From positions 4,774,001 through 4,838,000 of the forward strand of contig JAJTUQ010000002.1 of the NCBI GenBank assembly GCA_021399445.1: a DNA stretch of 64,000 nt, read 5' to 3'. Each line of letters opens with the position of its first letter. Within the stretch, counting starts at the first letter, position 1. The position numbers and the translations under genes were made by a program. Source of the DNA: Xylogone sp. PMI_703. Lineage: Eukaryota > Ascomycota > Leotiomycetes. Below the pieces are notes generated by a model, which saw only the letters and a list, made by a program, of their open reading frames with translations, did no database searches and was not told where the DNA came from. This document shows positions 47,350 through 59,177 of the stretch, piece after piece.

Positions 47350-48876
47350 TTAAGCGGCAATGGCCTCACTGCGACCCCTCGTCTCTCCATTGATTGGGCC
47401 ATCTTGGACAGAACCCCTAACATCATCCTCGTCTTCATCTTCCTCATATTCGTCGCCCTTGTGGGCGCTAGCTGGGACCCAGAGACCTGAATCGCGTTCG
47501 TTATCGAGGGGTGCATCTTGGCCAGAAAGATCATGGCCTTCCTCGTGACGCTTGATGTTGTTGCGGCGACGCTGAGAAAGTGTTCGCGCACGAGTGCTCA
47601 ACTTGGAACTCACAGCGGCGTTGGCACTGACCCAGTTTGTGAGAGCATCTTCGCAGTCTTGGATGATAGCCTTGCTAGCTTCATAGCCATCATAGGCGGC
47701 ACGGGTCTCGCCTGGTGTCACGGGAGTCTCATCGATGAGCTCTAGAAGGTGTTTGCCATAGCCAGCAATGATAGCTACCTTTTCGCAGTGCTCTTGCAGA
47801 GCATCAAACTGGTAGTTGAAGGCCGCCTTGAGCTTCTCGCGGGTGATATTGGAGAGCTGGGCCTCGGCGACCAAGGACTCGGCCTCGGCGCGGACGAGTT
47901 CTTGCTCGAGAACTACAATCTTGGGGGAATTTGGCTCCTTGTACTTGAGCTGTGCAATCTGATCCGTAATCTTCTGCTTTCCTGCGGAATTATTAGCTGC
48001 CTGTATATCTCACTTCTAAGTAGCCTAAAAGCTTACGGTCTCGGCTCGGCTGCACAGAAGCTTCAATGTTTCGAATGCTCTTGATAGTCACACGGTATTG
48101 GTCATATCGGTCGACGTATTGGTCCTCGAGTTCACCGATCTCATAGAGCAGAACTCCAAGCTTATCCGTGACATCTGACACATCATCATCACATGCCTCA
48201 CCCCAGAGTGACAGTTGTTGCTGTGAGATGTTAACAAACAATCCCTTCATGCAGGGTAAGTTATGTCACATACGGCAACCTCCATGCGCTCCCTGCCTAC
48301 TTGCTCCATGCTGCGCATGACATTCTTTTCCATCTTAACAAGCTGAGAGAGCTTCCTGGCGAGCTCAGGCCCGAATTGTCCGGCCGTTTGGCGTCGGAGG
48401 GCATGTCCTGTGATTCTAGGTCAGTTTGCACTTTCCACAAGAACAATCTACGGTTGTATTGCATCGGCCATTGCCGAACCAGCCATAGGATAAGCTGAGC
48501 GCAAGCAGCTTAAGAAGCACAACATAGATGACACCGGCGATTGCAAGCATTGCGTTATCGAATCTGAAGGCCGCGCCCATACTCTGACTGCTAATGCGGT
48601 GCTATCTCCATCCATCCGGAAGCTATACCAACTCCAAAAGTGATAATGCAGGCATATCAACGAAAACAGGATCAACTACTAACCAATGGTGCCCCGCCCA
48701 AAGAACCGTCCAGACTTCGTGCTTGAGGGTGGTGGAGGTGGGTTTTGAAGCTGCGAGGCCTACAGCAATTATTAGAACCATGCTAGGAAATACGTGATGC
48801 GATCCCACTATGTCCGTGGAGGATGAAGCCATACCGTAGGGGCCCGCGATTGTCTCATAGAATATGTGCGATGCAT
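47350..48876 (-). CDS. PIL1: Eisosome core BAR protein Pil1/Lsp1
   Basis: Five exons on the minus strand, 48835-48876, 48684-48759, 48274-48407, 48037-48220 and 47350-47981, encode 355 aa. The spliced start MHRTYSMRQSRAPTASQLQNPPPPPSSTKSGRFFGRGTIGHALRRQTAGQFGPEL is near-invariant in this family. The Pil1/Lsp1 BAR domain spans about 40-275 (WGEACDDDVSDVTDKLGVLLYEIGELEDQYVDRYDQYR; DRKQKITDQIAQLKYKEPNSPKIVVLEQEL). A Ser/Arg region (STRARTLSQRRRNNIK), likely phosphoregulated, and an acidic tail follow. It self-assembles under plasma-membrane furrows. Intron 2 is about 276 bp, longer than the rest. Confidence 0.96.
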
Positions 48877-50414
48877 TGCGGCGATTCTTGGTGAAGGCTG
48901 CTGGAAAATAGAAGGCGACAAGAGTATGCGCTGGGGGATACTGAAAGAGTTTTGAGATTTATCCTGTGAGGCAAGTGGTGGAGAGGGGAAGTTGCGTTGT
49001 TGGGGACGAGAAGCAGATGGCAGAGGCGTGAAGTATTAAGCTGTCCCACAGCTCATGACGATGGTTCCCTGCATCGACCGGGCGACCACCAACTCGCAAT
49101 GACATCACCTGCGCCGCTTACCTTAGGGCTGGCGGTCGCGCCCATTGCGAACGCGGCCTAGAATATCTCTCCTAATCAGGGATCCTTGGTCCATGAATCC
49201 AGATTCCAGCGCGGTTCTTTGACTTCGACCTCTCAATGACATCTGATCAGCCGCTGTAGTTCGGTTTGCAGCCTGGCTTCTCAATTGACACAGCCTCAAC
49301 GTCAAACAGTGATACCTCCCGAGATGTCCGAACGACCACTAGTTCTGCGCTTTGCCAGACCTGCCGTGGATTGGACCCTCTAAAAGCGTCTGATACTGGA
49401 TGATCTCTCTTGCCTGTCTTATCCACATGCTAAGCTTAATTGCATGGCAGGCAGCCTCGGTAGCTGGACTCAGAGGTATTGGAAGCAGGTACTCAGTATT
49501 AATCTGCGAACGCTGGGTCGAGCTCACGTGATATTAAACCCTTTCCAATTGTACGGTAAGCAGCAAAAGAGGTTAGATGAGGAAGTCCTTAAGATTTCCA
49601 GGGCATATGAAGGTCAAGGTACTAGTCTAGAAAGAGTTACCAACAACTTTCACCTACTCTTTAAGCTTCAATCTGCTGGTCTTAGTGTGCAGGTTTCATC
49701 ACGTGATATGAATCTACGTGTGAAGTGCCGCAGGACTGCTAACTCGTTTTACTATTTTGATTGTATTACTTGAAGCAACATGTTGAAATCACCCGTAAAT
49801 ATTGCGCGCTTTTGAAAAGGGGTGGTGCATAATAAGGTCAAGAGGTAAAGGGGTCCGGTATCTTAGCGCTGGGATTACATTTTTGCCTTTGGCAAACTAT
49901 TCCTTCAATCGCAGACTATAAATTATTTGGACGATTCGTGCCCGCATACGTTATTGAATCCGTAATATACACCATCCAAGAAAGATAGAAATATTTAACC
50001 AGGCATTTCGACTGAAGCTGCTTTAAAGTGCGCTGAAGAATACTGTGCTCTCATGTCGCGACGCGACGTCGCGTTTAGGGGATAATAGCCAGTACGACAG
50101 GTAGCACCTGAATTTGTCAACAGGTCCCTACTTTGGTAAACTAACATTGATTATTTAGGATTCCATATAAGAACCAGCTTAGATCAAGGACCCGCCATAT
50201 TGGAGTATTCTTCTACTAAAGTCGATTCAAGTCGTTGGATCGCAAACTGGACACGTGACTAATTATATGAATCGGTCCAGAATCATTTATCCATCTCTCA
50301 CAAGTTCATCGTATTACGAACTGTGAGGTCAATAGTTCTCTTTCCAATACGATATTATCACATCACGAGTGGCCTCTTTTGGGCATATAAACTTTCACTT
50401 TTCTCACTGCAGGT
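48877..50414. other. Divergent region between PIL1 and the Ezh2 gene
   Basis: 1.5 kb. A 109-codon plus-strand frame at 49444-49773 has no family resemblance. The ATG at 50415 is preceded by a TTTCTCACTGCAG, which looks like a 3' splice site, so a 5'-UTR intron upstream of the Ezh2 gene is possible. Confidence 0.5.
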
Positions 50415-53400
50415 ATGTCAGCTCGCCATCGCAGGCAGCATGATCTGTCCAATGCCATCGTGCTGGACGATTCGGATACAAGCGGCGAGATAGAGGTCAT
50501 TGAGCGTCCTTCAAGCTCTAAAAAATCCCACTCCCAAGGTCCTCATAGATCTTTTGGATCTAAGCCAAATCTTTCACAGCGGTCGTCCATGCAATCCAGT
50601 AATGGTGTTGATCATCCAGCTTCTCAGTCATCACGACGAAGCTATGGCAACACGAATCATAACGATCTTTCAGTGCGGGATGAAGTAGCCGAGATTGTCA
50701 TGGATTTGGATCCCCTAGAAATGGAAGATAGTCCTTCGAAACGGTCGTCTTCGAAGGCCGACTCCCAAGCATCAATAGACTGGCCTGCTCACCCCGGATC
50801 GCCTCTCATTGTTCGGTTGAAATCTCACAAATTCTCCCTTGGCCAATTTGAAAATACGAGTTCCTCATCGCAACCTAAATTAGCAGGGCTTGATTCTGTA
50901 AAGGATCCTCAACTAACACTCCCGGAACGTACTCAAGAAAATATTGAAAAAAAGCTTCAAGGGTTCCTGAATGAGATGCGAGAAAGTCATGCAATGACTG
51001 TAAGATGGCTGTTACATGATGCACGAAGAGATTTCAAATACGTCAAGCCAGCTTGGCAAGACAAAGAATCTCCATTTGCCTCCCTTCAGCCTGCTCAACT
51101 TCCTCAAGGCGAGTCAGCCCCTGCGGGCGCTACGGAGTTAAAAATGGAAACACTGGTAGGTGTAAATCATTCATATAGCATAAGCTACTGCTAAATCAAA
51201 TCAGATACAAAAGAAGAAGACTTCTCGAATTAGAACTAGAGTTGCTGCGAAGTCAGTTGTAGGGGAGACCCGAAGAGTACCTAAATATAGCGCATATACT
51301 AATGTGCATCGAAACATCCTAACTGGAGATACGGAGATGCTGAAATTCATTCCGTTCTTGGGAGATGATGCAGAAGATGTGAAGAAAGACTCTGCTCGGA
51401 AACGATTGCTGAAGGAGCTGGACGAAGCTTACTCCGGAAGACGTGCTGGATCCAGTAGAGACTCGGAACGAGCAACAGAATTACGAGCATATATGGATGC
51501 TTGGCTCGAACAGCTAGACATTGGGCTCGATCAAACGAAACTCGTCCATCATTTCCTTGGAAAAGGTGGTAATGACTTTGGCTTGAATAGAAGAGACAAG
51601 AAGTACCTGCTACAAGCGCATGGAGGGCAGCTTACACAACCAGATTCTGAGGTGGCCAGGAGGTTTGTTCGAGCATTCGAGAAAGTTTTTCAATTTCCTC
51701 TAAAAGATGTAATACTTCCCAATGAAATTGTCAAGGAAATGGTTGAGGTCGGGAAAAGAAGAGCGGAAGCACAGTCAGCTGTGAATGAAGCCCCGGTCGA
51801 ACGACTGGGTACTTATACAGCACTCACATGTCTTATCTGCCAAGTTCTATCCTGCCAAACCCACGGAGATTATGCTCTCCAGCCTCTCGGTGACGATTTA
51901 AGTTCGGACGCTGGCGAACTACAGAATCAAGAACGACCTCGAGAGGATTACAAGTATATTCAGCAACCGCTCATCATGGGATATGAGGACATATTGCGGA
52001 AGCACGATGTTCGGCAAGCCAATAAAGATCCAGCTGAAGTTGAGCCACAAACCGTGAAACATAGACCATGTGGTGATGAGTGCTACTTGAAAGTAGATCC
52101 TCGGGATACGAGTTATGAGTGGCCAAACTCGGATATTGAGACCCTCAACAATATCTTGATTAGCATGACATCTGAGAAACACCGCGCATGTGATATAGCG
52201 TTCTTCATGGATCGTCCTTGTTGGCAAGTCCAAGCTTATATTCTCAAGACAGAGCCCAGAGTACTCAATATAGGAGGGCCGTGGGCTCGAGTTCGTCGCC
52301 CTGATTGGTATGATAATATTCGCAAGGTACTAAAACATGATTTGGATGAGATGACAACAGCCCATCTCCATCAAGAAGGTGGACAGGCTAATCCTGTAAG
52401 TAATTACAAGTGCTCTCATTATGGAAAGCTTTTGAGGAAAGTATGCTAATGAGTATAGTGTGCTCATGCTGGCCCATGTGACAGCCGATGCCAGTGCTAT
52501 AGAGATAATCTCTTGTGTTCTAACCTCTGCGGCTGTGCAGACGATTGTCCTCGGCGATTTACAGGCTGTGGATGCGCTTTGACTGGCTCGGCATGCACAT
52601 CTGAATCGTGTATTTGCTTCAAGCTCAATCGAGAGTGCGGGCCAGAGTGTGCTAGCTGTGGAGCCATTGAGCGTATTGATCCTGCTAATAAGTATAATGA
52701 TGCTCTGTTCACAACAGGCTGCCAGAATGTAGTCTTGCAACGAGGAGTGCCAAAGAAGTTGCTTCTTGGAGAAAGCCAACTGGAGGGCGTAGGTTTCGGG
52801 GCGTATGTTGGTGAGCCGGTATCGAAAGGAGACTTCCTTAGTGAATATACAGGAGAAGTGCGTTCATTTCTATGCTTTCACAAACATACTAGCAATACTA
52901 ATGTTTCCAGGTTATTTCTTTCGGAGAAGCCGAGCGCCGAGGAATTATCTACGACCGAAAATACCTCTCCTTCCTCTTCGACCTCAACAGAGAATGGGTC
53001 ATCGACGCAGCCCGCCTTGGCAACAAGACCCGTTTTATAAATCACGCAGACAATGAGAAAGACGGCTTGAACTGTGAAGCCAAAATTATGCTCGTGAATG
53101 GCGAACATAGGATTAAGTTCAGTGCGTTAAGGGATATCGCTGTTGGGGAAGAGTTACTATTCAACTACGGCAAAAAATTCGCTGAGAAGCATGGATTAAA
53201 TAAGAAGATGCCAAAAGCGAAAGCTGGAGACAAGAAGGGTGTTGTTGTGGGGAAGGAGGCATTGGATGTCTTAGACGGCGTCGATGTTCTCGAATCTGGC
53301 CAAGCAATGGCTAAAAGGGGCAAAATGACGGCAATTAGAGGCGGTCATCGCGGGAGGGGGAGACCGAGGGAGAAGAAGGCGAGCAAAGTTGCAGTGACTC

Positions 53401-53567
53401 GAGAAGTGGAGATGGAGGAGATTGAGCTTCCTCTTGAACTTCCTCCTGATGACGATTCCGAAGATGAGGATGTAGTAATGGAGGATTTGGAAGACGAGGA
53501 CGATGACGATCTTCGCGATTGGAAGAGAAAAAGAAGGACTAATAAACCTTCCAGGTATGCTCGATGA
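50415..53567 (+). CDS. KMT6: Ezh2-type histone H3K27 methyltransferase (PRC2, KMT6)
   Basis: Four exons, 50415-51155, 51205-52395, 52459-52857 and 52911-53567, encode 995 aa. All introns are 49-63 bp and phase 0. A Ser-rich N-terminus precedes the E(z) middle region. The pre-SET CXC cysteine cluster runs from about residue 644 (PCAHAGPCDSRCQCYRDNLLCSNLCGCADDCPRRFTGCGC...). The SET domain follows (about 740-865), with GVGFGAYVGEPVSKGDFLSEYTGE, RFINHA (NH at 821-822) and GEELLFNYG. CXC plus a C-terminal SET identifies the catalytic subunit of Polycomb repressive complex 2, which silences accessory genes through H3K27me3. An added C-terminal tail of about 125 residues has GRGRPREKK (AT-hook-like) and an acidic DDDSEDEDVVMEDLEDEDDDD run. 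Confidence 0.95.
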
Positions 53568-54746
53568 GCAATATGTGAGCTTTTAAAGAAGCCCACTCGG
53601 CGTAACGCGTTGTATCCTATTGTAAGATTATAGTTTGAATTAAGGTTGTGTCTGGGCGTAGTATAGTATAAAAAGTTGTTCAACTTGAGTTTCTCATATA
53701 TTGGAGCTTACAGAACTAAGAGACATGTAAAATGAATACGCAGTATTAACAAATGATCTTGCTACTTTAACAATGCTCTCTGCGTATTGGAGAATCAACG
53801 GACAAATAATAGAGTCGGGGTGTGATTGTGAATTGTACGGGCCCTCCACCTCCAATCCCCGTGCTTGGCTTCCCCACTGGAGTGAGGCGGCTAAATGCAC
53901 TGGACCTGGTGTTAACATCAACATCGGTGAATAGGTTGATGGTCGCCATATAGTGAACCGCCTATTATCAACTATAATAGTTCTGATAAATTCAATACTA
54001 TTGCAAACCAGCAGAGATCCCGGGATGATGGTTCGCTGCGAAAACCTTGCTCCTCCATTCCCCAGGTACAGATACAATACCCCAGATTTTCGCATATCCC
54101 CAGAGCAGACGAAATGGGCACTCAGCGACGGGATCGGATGATTACACCGCAGAATTTACTTCCCAGTGCCGGCGTCGTTCGCGTACTGTAAGCGACGGAG
54201 TGATTCCCTGTATTCCATGCCCAGAGCATGATGGGTCCTGGAGCTCCAGCAACGACTGGTTGTCCGACTCTGGAAATAGATTAAAGATTAGGCGCTTCCG
54301 GCAGCTCGCTCGCCTTCTCCAGGCTCGCCCACCCCCTGGAGCTTTCGGCTGTCGGGAACGCTCAACCGTAAACCCTATTCCAGGTGACCAGCAGATATAT
54401 TGCTAAATAGATTACCCAGCTGGTGCATTATATCGCCCTTTTACACTCCACAGGAAGCGTTACTCAAAATGGAGTGCGGAACTTCTCTTTCCTTATTGCA
54501 GGATGTCTCAATGAGGAAAGGCTCAGCAATAGAGGACCTCTTGGTATCTACAGACACATGGTAAGGCAGGGGAACGTGATATTAGCCGTCACGATTTCTT
54601 GGAATCTTCTATTGTCTTGGTTGATATATATACCTTCTCGATTATCCTGTTTATCTTCTTTCTCTTCGCTTCTGCCTTTCTTTGTTCCACGGCTACTTCC
54701 TCAGAGTCGACGTTGGTGTTGCCTTGTTTGTCGTCTACACCTCACC
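53568..54746. other. Promoter region of the LPMO gene
   Basis: 1.2 kb between two plus-strand genes. Short frames only. A pyrimidine-rich leader (54640-54745) precedes the LPMO ATG. Confidence 0.5.
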
Positions 54747-56363
54747 ATGCTTCGAAACGCCGTTTTCCTTGCAGGCCTTACGGCTTTGAGCAATGCACAC
54801 TCAATTTTTCTACAGCTAGAGGCTGGAGGGACTACATACCGTTAGTCAATTCCTCTCGATGTTAGATAACTCTAGTACTAATGGTCATATAGCAATTAGT
54901 TATGCTATAGCAGATCCGTCCTATGATGGGGTATGTGTCATGAATACACAAATTTAGTGAAGAGATGGAGAGATTTATGTGGTCATATATACTAATATAT
55001 TGTCCTCTTAGCCTATCCAAGACGTTACCACCAATTATATTGCATGCAATGGTGGGCCAAACCCGACAACCCGTGATAAGAACATCATCAACGTCAAGGC
55101 TGGAGATACCGTTCAAGCTGTATGGAGACACACTTTGACAAGTATGTATTTGATTTCTGAAGAATTATCTGCAAACTAATATGGATGTAGGTACGGAGGC
55201 AAATGATCCAGTCTATGTCATCGACCCCAGCCACAAGGTATATTGTGAGCATCCAAATATATGTGATATATACTAATACACACCTTCAAGGGTCCCACTA
55301 TGGCATACCTAAAGAAAGGTTTGGATCACCTGACAACCGTACTCATTTGCAGCCAATATCTGACTGGCAATAGTCGACGATGCTACCACCGATGTTGGAT
55401 ATGGACCAGGATGGTTTAAGATCCAGGAGGCCGGTTACAATGCCGCAAGTAAGGAACCATCCATCACTGCTGTAATATTATAGGTGTATTCTGACTAAAT
55501 AATGTACTCTAGCTCAAGACTGGGCCATCACGGACTTGGTAAGACCGGCATCCCAATAGTGGTTGTATGAAGCATAGACTAACATAGGCTAGATTGCAAA
55601 TGACGGCTATCAAGCCATTAAAATTCCATCATGTATCGAAGATGGACAATATCTTCTCCGAGCAGAACTACTTGCCCTTCATGCTGGTATGATTCTATAT
55701 TCTGAGATTTCAACAAGTTTGTTAATGACCCTATAGCCTCATCACCCGGAGGAGCCCAATTCTACGTGAGTTTTTATCGACATTGTACTGATGCATATCA
55801 TCAAACTAATATCAATTGTAGATGGAATGCGCCCAAATTAACGTCAGTGGAGGTTCTGGCTCTGCCTCTCCAGCAACAGTGAGCTTCCCAGGAGCCTACA
55901 ACACAAACGACCCAGGAATCTTGATCAACATCTATCAAAACCTTCCCAGCTACACCATCCCAGGTCCACCACTCTTCACTTGTCCCGCTGGAGGTGGCAG
56001 CCCACCACCGCCACCGCCACCACATAGCAGCACTACTTTGGCGACTACCACCAGAGGTCCGACCACGACTAGAACGACGACAAAAGTGACAACTACCACC
56101 GGTTCCACGGGAGGTTCTCCTCTCTACGGCCAATGCGGTGGGCAAGGGTGAGTGAATATCTTTGGACATAATGGAAATTATGATCAAGACTATCTGATAG
56201 TGACATGCTAACATGATTGATAACAGATGGACCGGACCAACAACCTGTGCTCAAGGTACCTGCAAGGTTTCCAACCAATACTATAGTACGTCTACTGACC
56301 CTATATGTCACGCACTATTCTTATTGACATTCTCTTCTCCTTCTAGGTCAATGCTTGCCATGA
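54747..56363 (+). CDS. AA9 lytic polysaccharide monooxygenase with CBM1
   Basis: Twelve exons: 54747-54840, 54893-54930, 55012-55141, 55191-55237, 55291-55318, 55374-55448, 55513-55538, 55593-55686, 55737-55765, 55822-56147, 56227-56285, 56347-56363, giving 320 aa. The signal peptide ends LSNA, so the mature chain begins with His18, the first ligand of the copper histidine brace. The second histidine is in VWRHTL (His84), and GAQFYMECAQI carries the axial tyrosine. A Ser/Thr/Pro linker ([17 protein letters not shown]...) leads to a C-terminal CBM1, [15 protein letters not shown]...[12 protein letters not shown], assembled across the last two junctions. Copper-dependent oxidative cleavage of cellulose outside the cell is expected. 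Confidence 0.94.
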
Positions 56364-59177
56364 GATGAATGACTTTTGATTTGAGATTGTCTGACCGAAA
56401 GACTTTGACTGAATCGAGCTCCACGCAGTTAAAGGTGGATAGGAGGATATAGGAGGATTAATTATGACTGCCAAAGCCCCAATGCAGCAGTGCTGGAGTA
56501 GAGATACATTAAAATATTTATAGGGAGGAATAGATTATCTGTATATAGGATCAATGAAGGCCGACTTTAAGCTTAGTTCATATATGTCAGTGATAGCAGA
56601 ACAGGCGTGAGTAGTAAGATGTATATGCTCGCGTAGACACTATCCAAAAGACTGGCACATTCTCCACTGCATGTCTAAAAAGAGGTTATATACTAGTAGA
56701 CACTCTTGACTCTAAGCAGACCTCAGGTGTTAGCATGGGTTCGCAATTCAAGTGCCGTCTGTGGTCGACAATGCTGGGAGCCAAGAGCAGTGGAAAACTC
56801 ATATCGAAAGCTGAAACTATAGATGAGACTCGAGCCTTTATGAAGAATTTAAAGGATTATACTCCATAGTAAAGTGAAAGATGCAGGCTAACACAGGGGT
56901 AATAATAATGTACACGGTGGTTAAGCTGTGTTAATAGAACCTCCTTTGACAAACTGCAGTAATACATATCCCGGATGAAGGACATGTCAGAAAATCTTAA
57001 CTATTCTAAGATTCCGGTGGTTAATACACGCACAAAACCTCCATCTAGTTACCGGTACTCAAGAGTGATGAACCAGCACCCGCCATATCCTTGTTCCTTT
57101 GATCAATGGAGATGCTTTTTCTTTGTCTCTGGTTATCGCCTTTCTACTTCGCTTCTCGCAGGATACAGTCGTGCATTTGGCCTCATTCCTACTAGGCTAC
57201 TCGTACCCCGAGAGATAACCTGCAGCTTGTAACAACGTGTTTGTCATTCTAGTTACGTCAGCGTTGCCTGGCTGCAAGCAGCGAACCTCAGTTCTCCTCG
57301 ACCCGACCAATTAAATGTTCGAAGGTGCAAGCAGTGATGGGAATGTTTGCAGTGCTGGCGACTATTCCTAGGATGGTAGGAGACAAGACGGGCGATCCGA
57401 GAGGTTACTGCAGCCACCCAGGAGGCCCGGGGATAGCAAATAAAAGAAAGTCAGAGAGTTTGCATTCCAGGAATACAACGAAGTGAACAGCATTTCGTGC
57501 GGAAATAGTGCTCAGGGAGAGTCCTCCCATTCTACGGTTTGATTGCTCACCAAACTGTCCATGTCCCTTCTAACTGCTCGATTTGTCTAGTCTCCGTTGT
57601 TGGCGCTTGGGTGCCTGGGGCAGCAAGGCATCACACGTTCACACGACAGCATCTCTGGTTCTGTACGTAGACCCCATGGCTGCTGCTTCAAGATTTCGCA
57701 ATGGACTTGTTTCAACGTGATTTATAGCGGAGTACGGATTGCATCAGATCATCCACGCTTGCTTCATGCCCGCACACCTCTCAGCATCAAGCACCGGAGC
57801 TCTTCCTGTAAGAAAATGTACTTTCGGGACACATGGGCAGCTGTGAGACGTAAGAAGCTTTGCTTATTCCCAATCAAGGACGTCCGAATGCAGCAAATCC
57901 ACCTCCGATTGAGCTACCGAGAGGAAATGAACAGTTCTGTCGCCTCACTTTCTTCCTGTCCACAACCTATACCCATAACCTCTAGCGCCTCGCTGCACAT
58001 GCTAACCTCGGATGGACTTCCCCCATTCTGCTTGGCAACGTGATAAGCAATAACAATTCCTAGACTGCAGAAGCAGTACGGGACTAATGCCAGCAAGCAC
58101 ATTCCATTACCATCACTGACCACGTTACGATCCATAACCATCCCCACGCCTTCCTACCACGATCAGGACCAGTTATCTGTGTGTCTCAAAGCTTTGTCAT
58201 TGCTTTGCACAGCTTCTCCTCGCAGATTCGGCCCCCCTAAGGGTCTTGACCATACATGATAGTTGGGTCTCGAGCATTTGAATCGGACCAAGTAGTTCGA
58301 TCTTATCGGTTGTATCATATCTCTCCCGCAGACTTGGCAACAGTTGTCCTTGCGCTTACGTACAAGAAGTCAGAGATCGTGACTGGTGCTATTGACGGCC
58401 ACCGCGAGGATCTGGCTAGGGAGAAACTCCAGGGACTGGATCGTGATGCTGCCCGACGTCACAGCCTCTTCCTACGGCTACGGAACGGCCAGACGGACTC
58501 GCCCTGGAACAGTGGTAAGTGTTCGGTAGCACTGCGCTACCCCGACGAGATCCCAATCTATGCCAGTCTCTGCCACCTGCAATCCATTCATGATGAATAA
58601 TGGAAGCCAATAATCAGGAGCGAACGCGTCCTCTGACACCGCAGGTGCCGAGCTGCTTGCGAAACTCGTCCGCCGGCTGCTGACGAACCATCCTCGTGGT
58701 TCGTGTTGTCTACTACAAATGGATCTGGTAGGCGCTGGCCCCGCTAGCAGCCGCACCCGGCCAGCCCAATCTAATAGAACCTTCCCTATTTATTCTCTCT
58801 TCTTCATTTCTCTTTTACAGAAACCTATTTGCCTCCTTCATCCTCGACGACCACTGCTCAAGTCTCAATCCAAGTACCAAGGCTCACGAGGCTGAGATAT
58901 ACCTGTGCTTGCTCCAAGTCACTCGTCTTCTCAGTCCAGCACATCAAGTCCTTACTAAGTGTACAGAAGCACTTCTAAAGGCTTTGCTCAAACCCGTTGC
59001 TCTCTACAAAACCTAGCTTTAAAGCAGATCAAGACCAAGACCAAGAACTTCTCTCTTCGCTCTTCTTCTTTTCTGTGGTTGACAGCTTGTTTCGTCGCCG
59101 CATCTCCTATCTTCTCCAACTCTTAGACTTACCCAAGCACCCCCGCAGTATACATACGCAGATGTTGATGAGTCAGT
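56364..59177. other. 2.8-kb region upstream of the amine oxidase gene
   Basis: No supported gene. Frames of 110-150 codons at 57597-58043 (+) and 58256-58600 (+) have no recognisable family. CT-rich DNA from 58790 to 59170 looks like a long 5' leader. Confidence 0.5.

Noticed and set aside
49444..49773. 109-codon plus-strand frame upstream of the Ezh2 gene
   Set aside because: No similarity to known proteins and no splice or leader evidence; it lies in promoter DNA.
57597..58600. Two plus-strand frames of 148 and 114 codons
   Set aside because: No recognisable family, no splice pattern that extends them, and a Cys/Ser/Arg-rich composition expected by chance.
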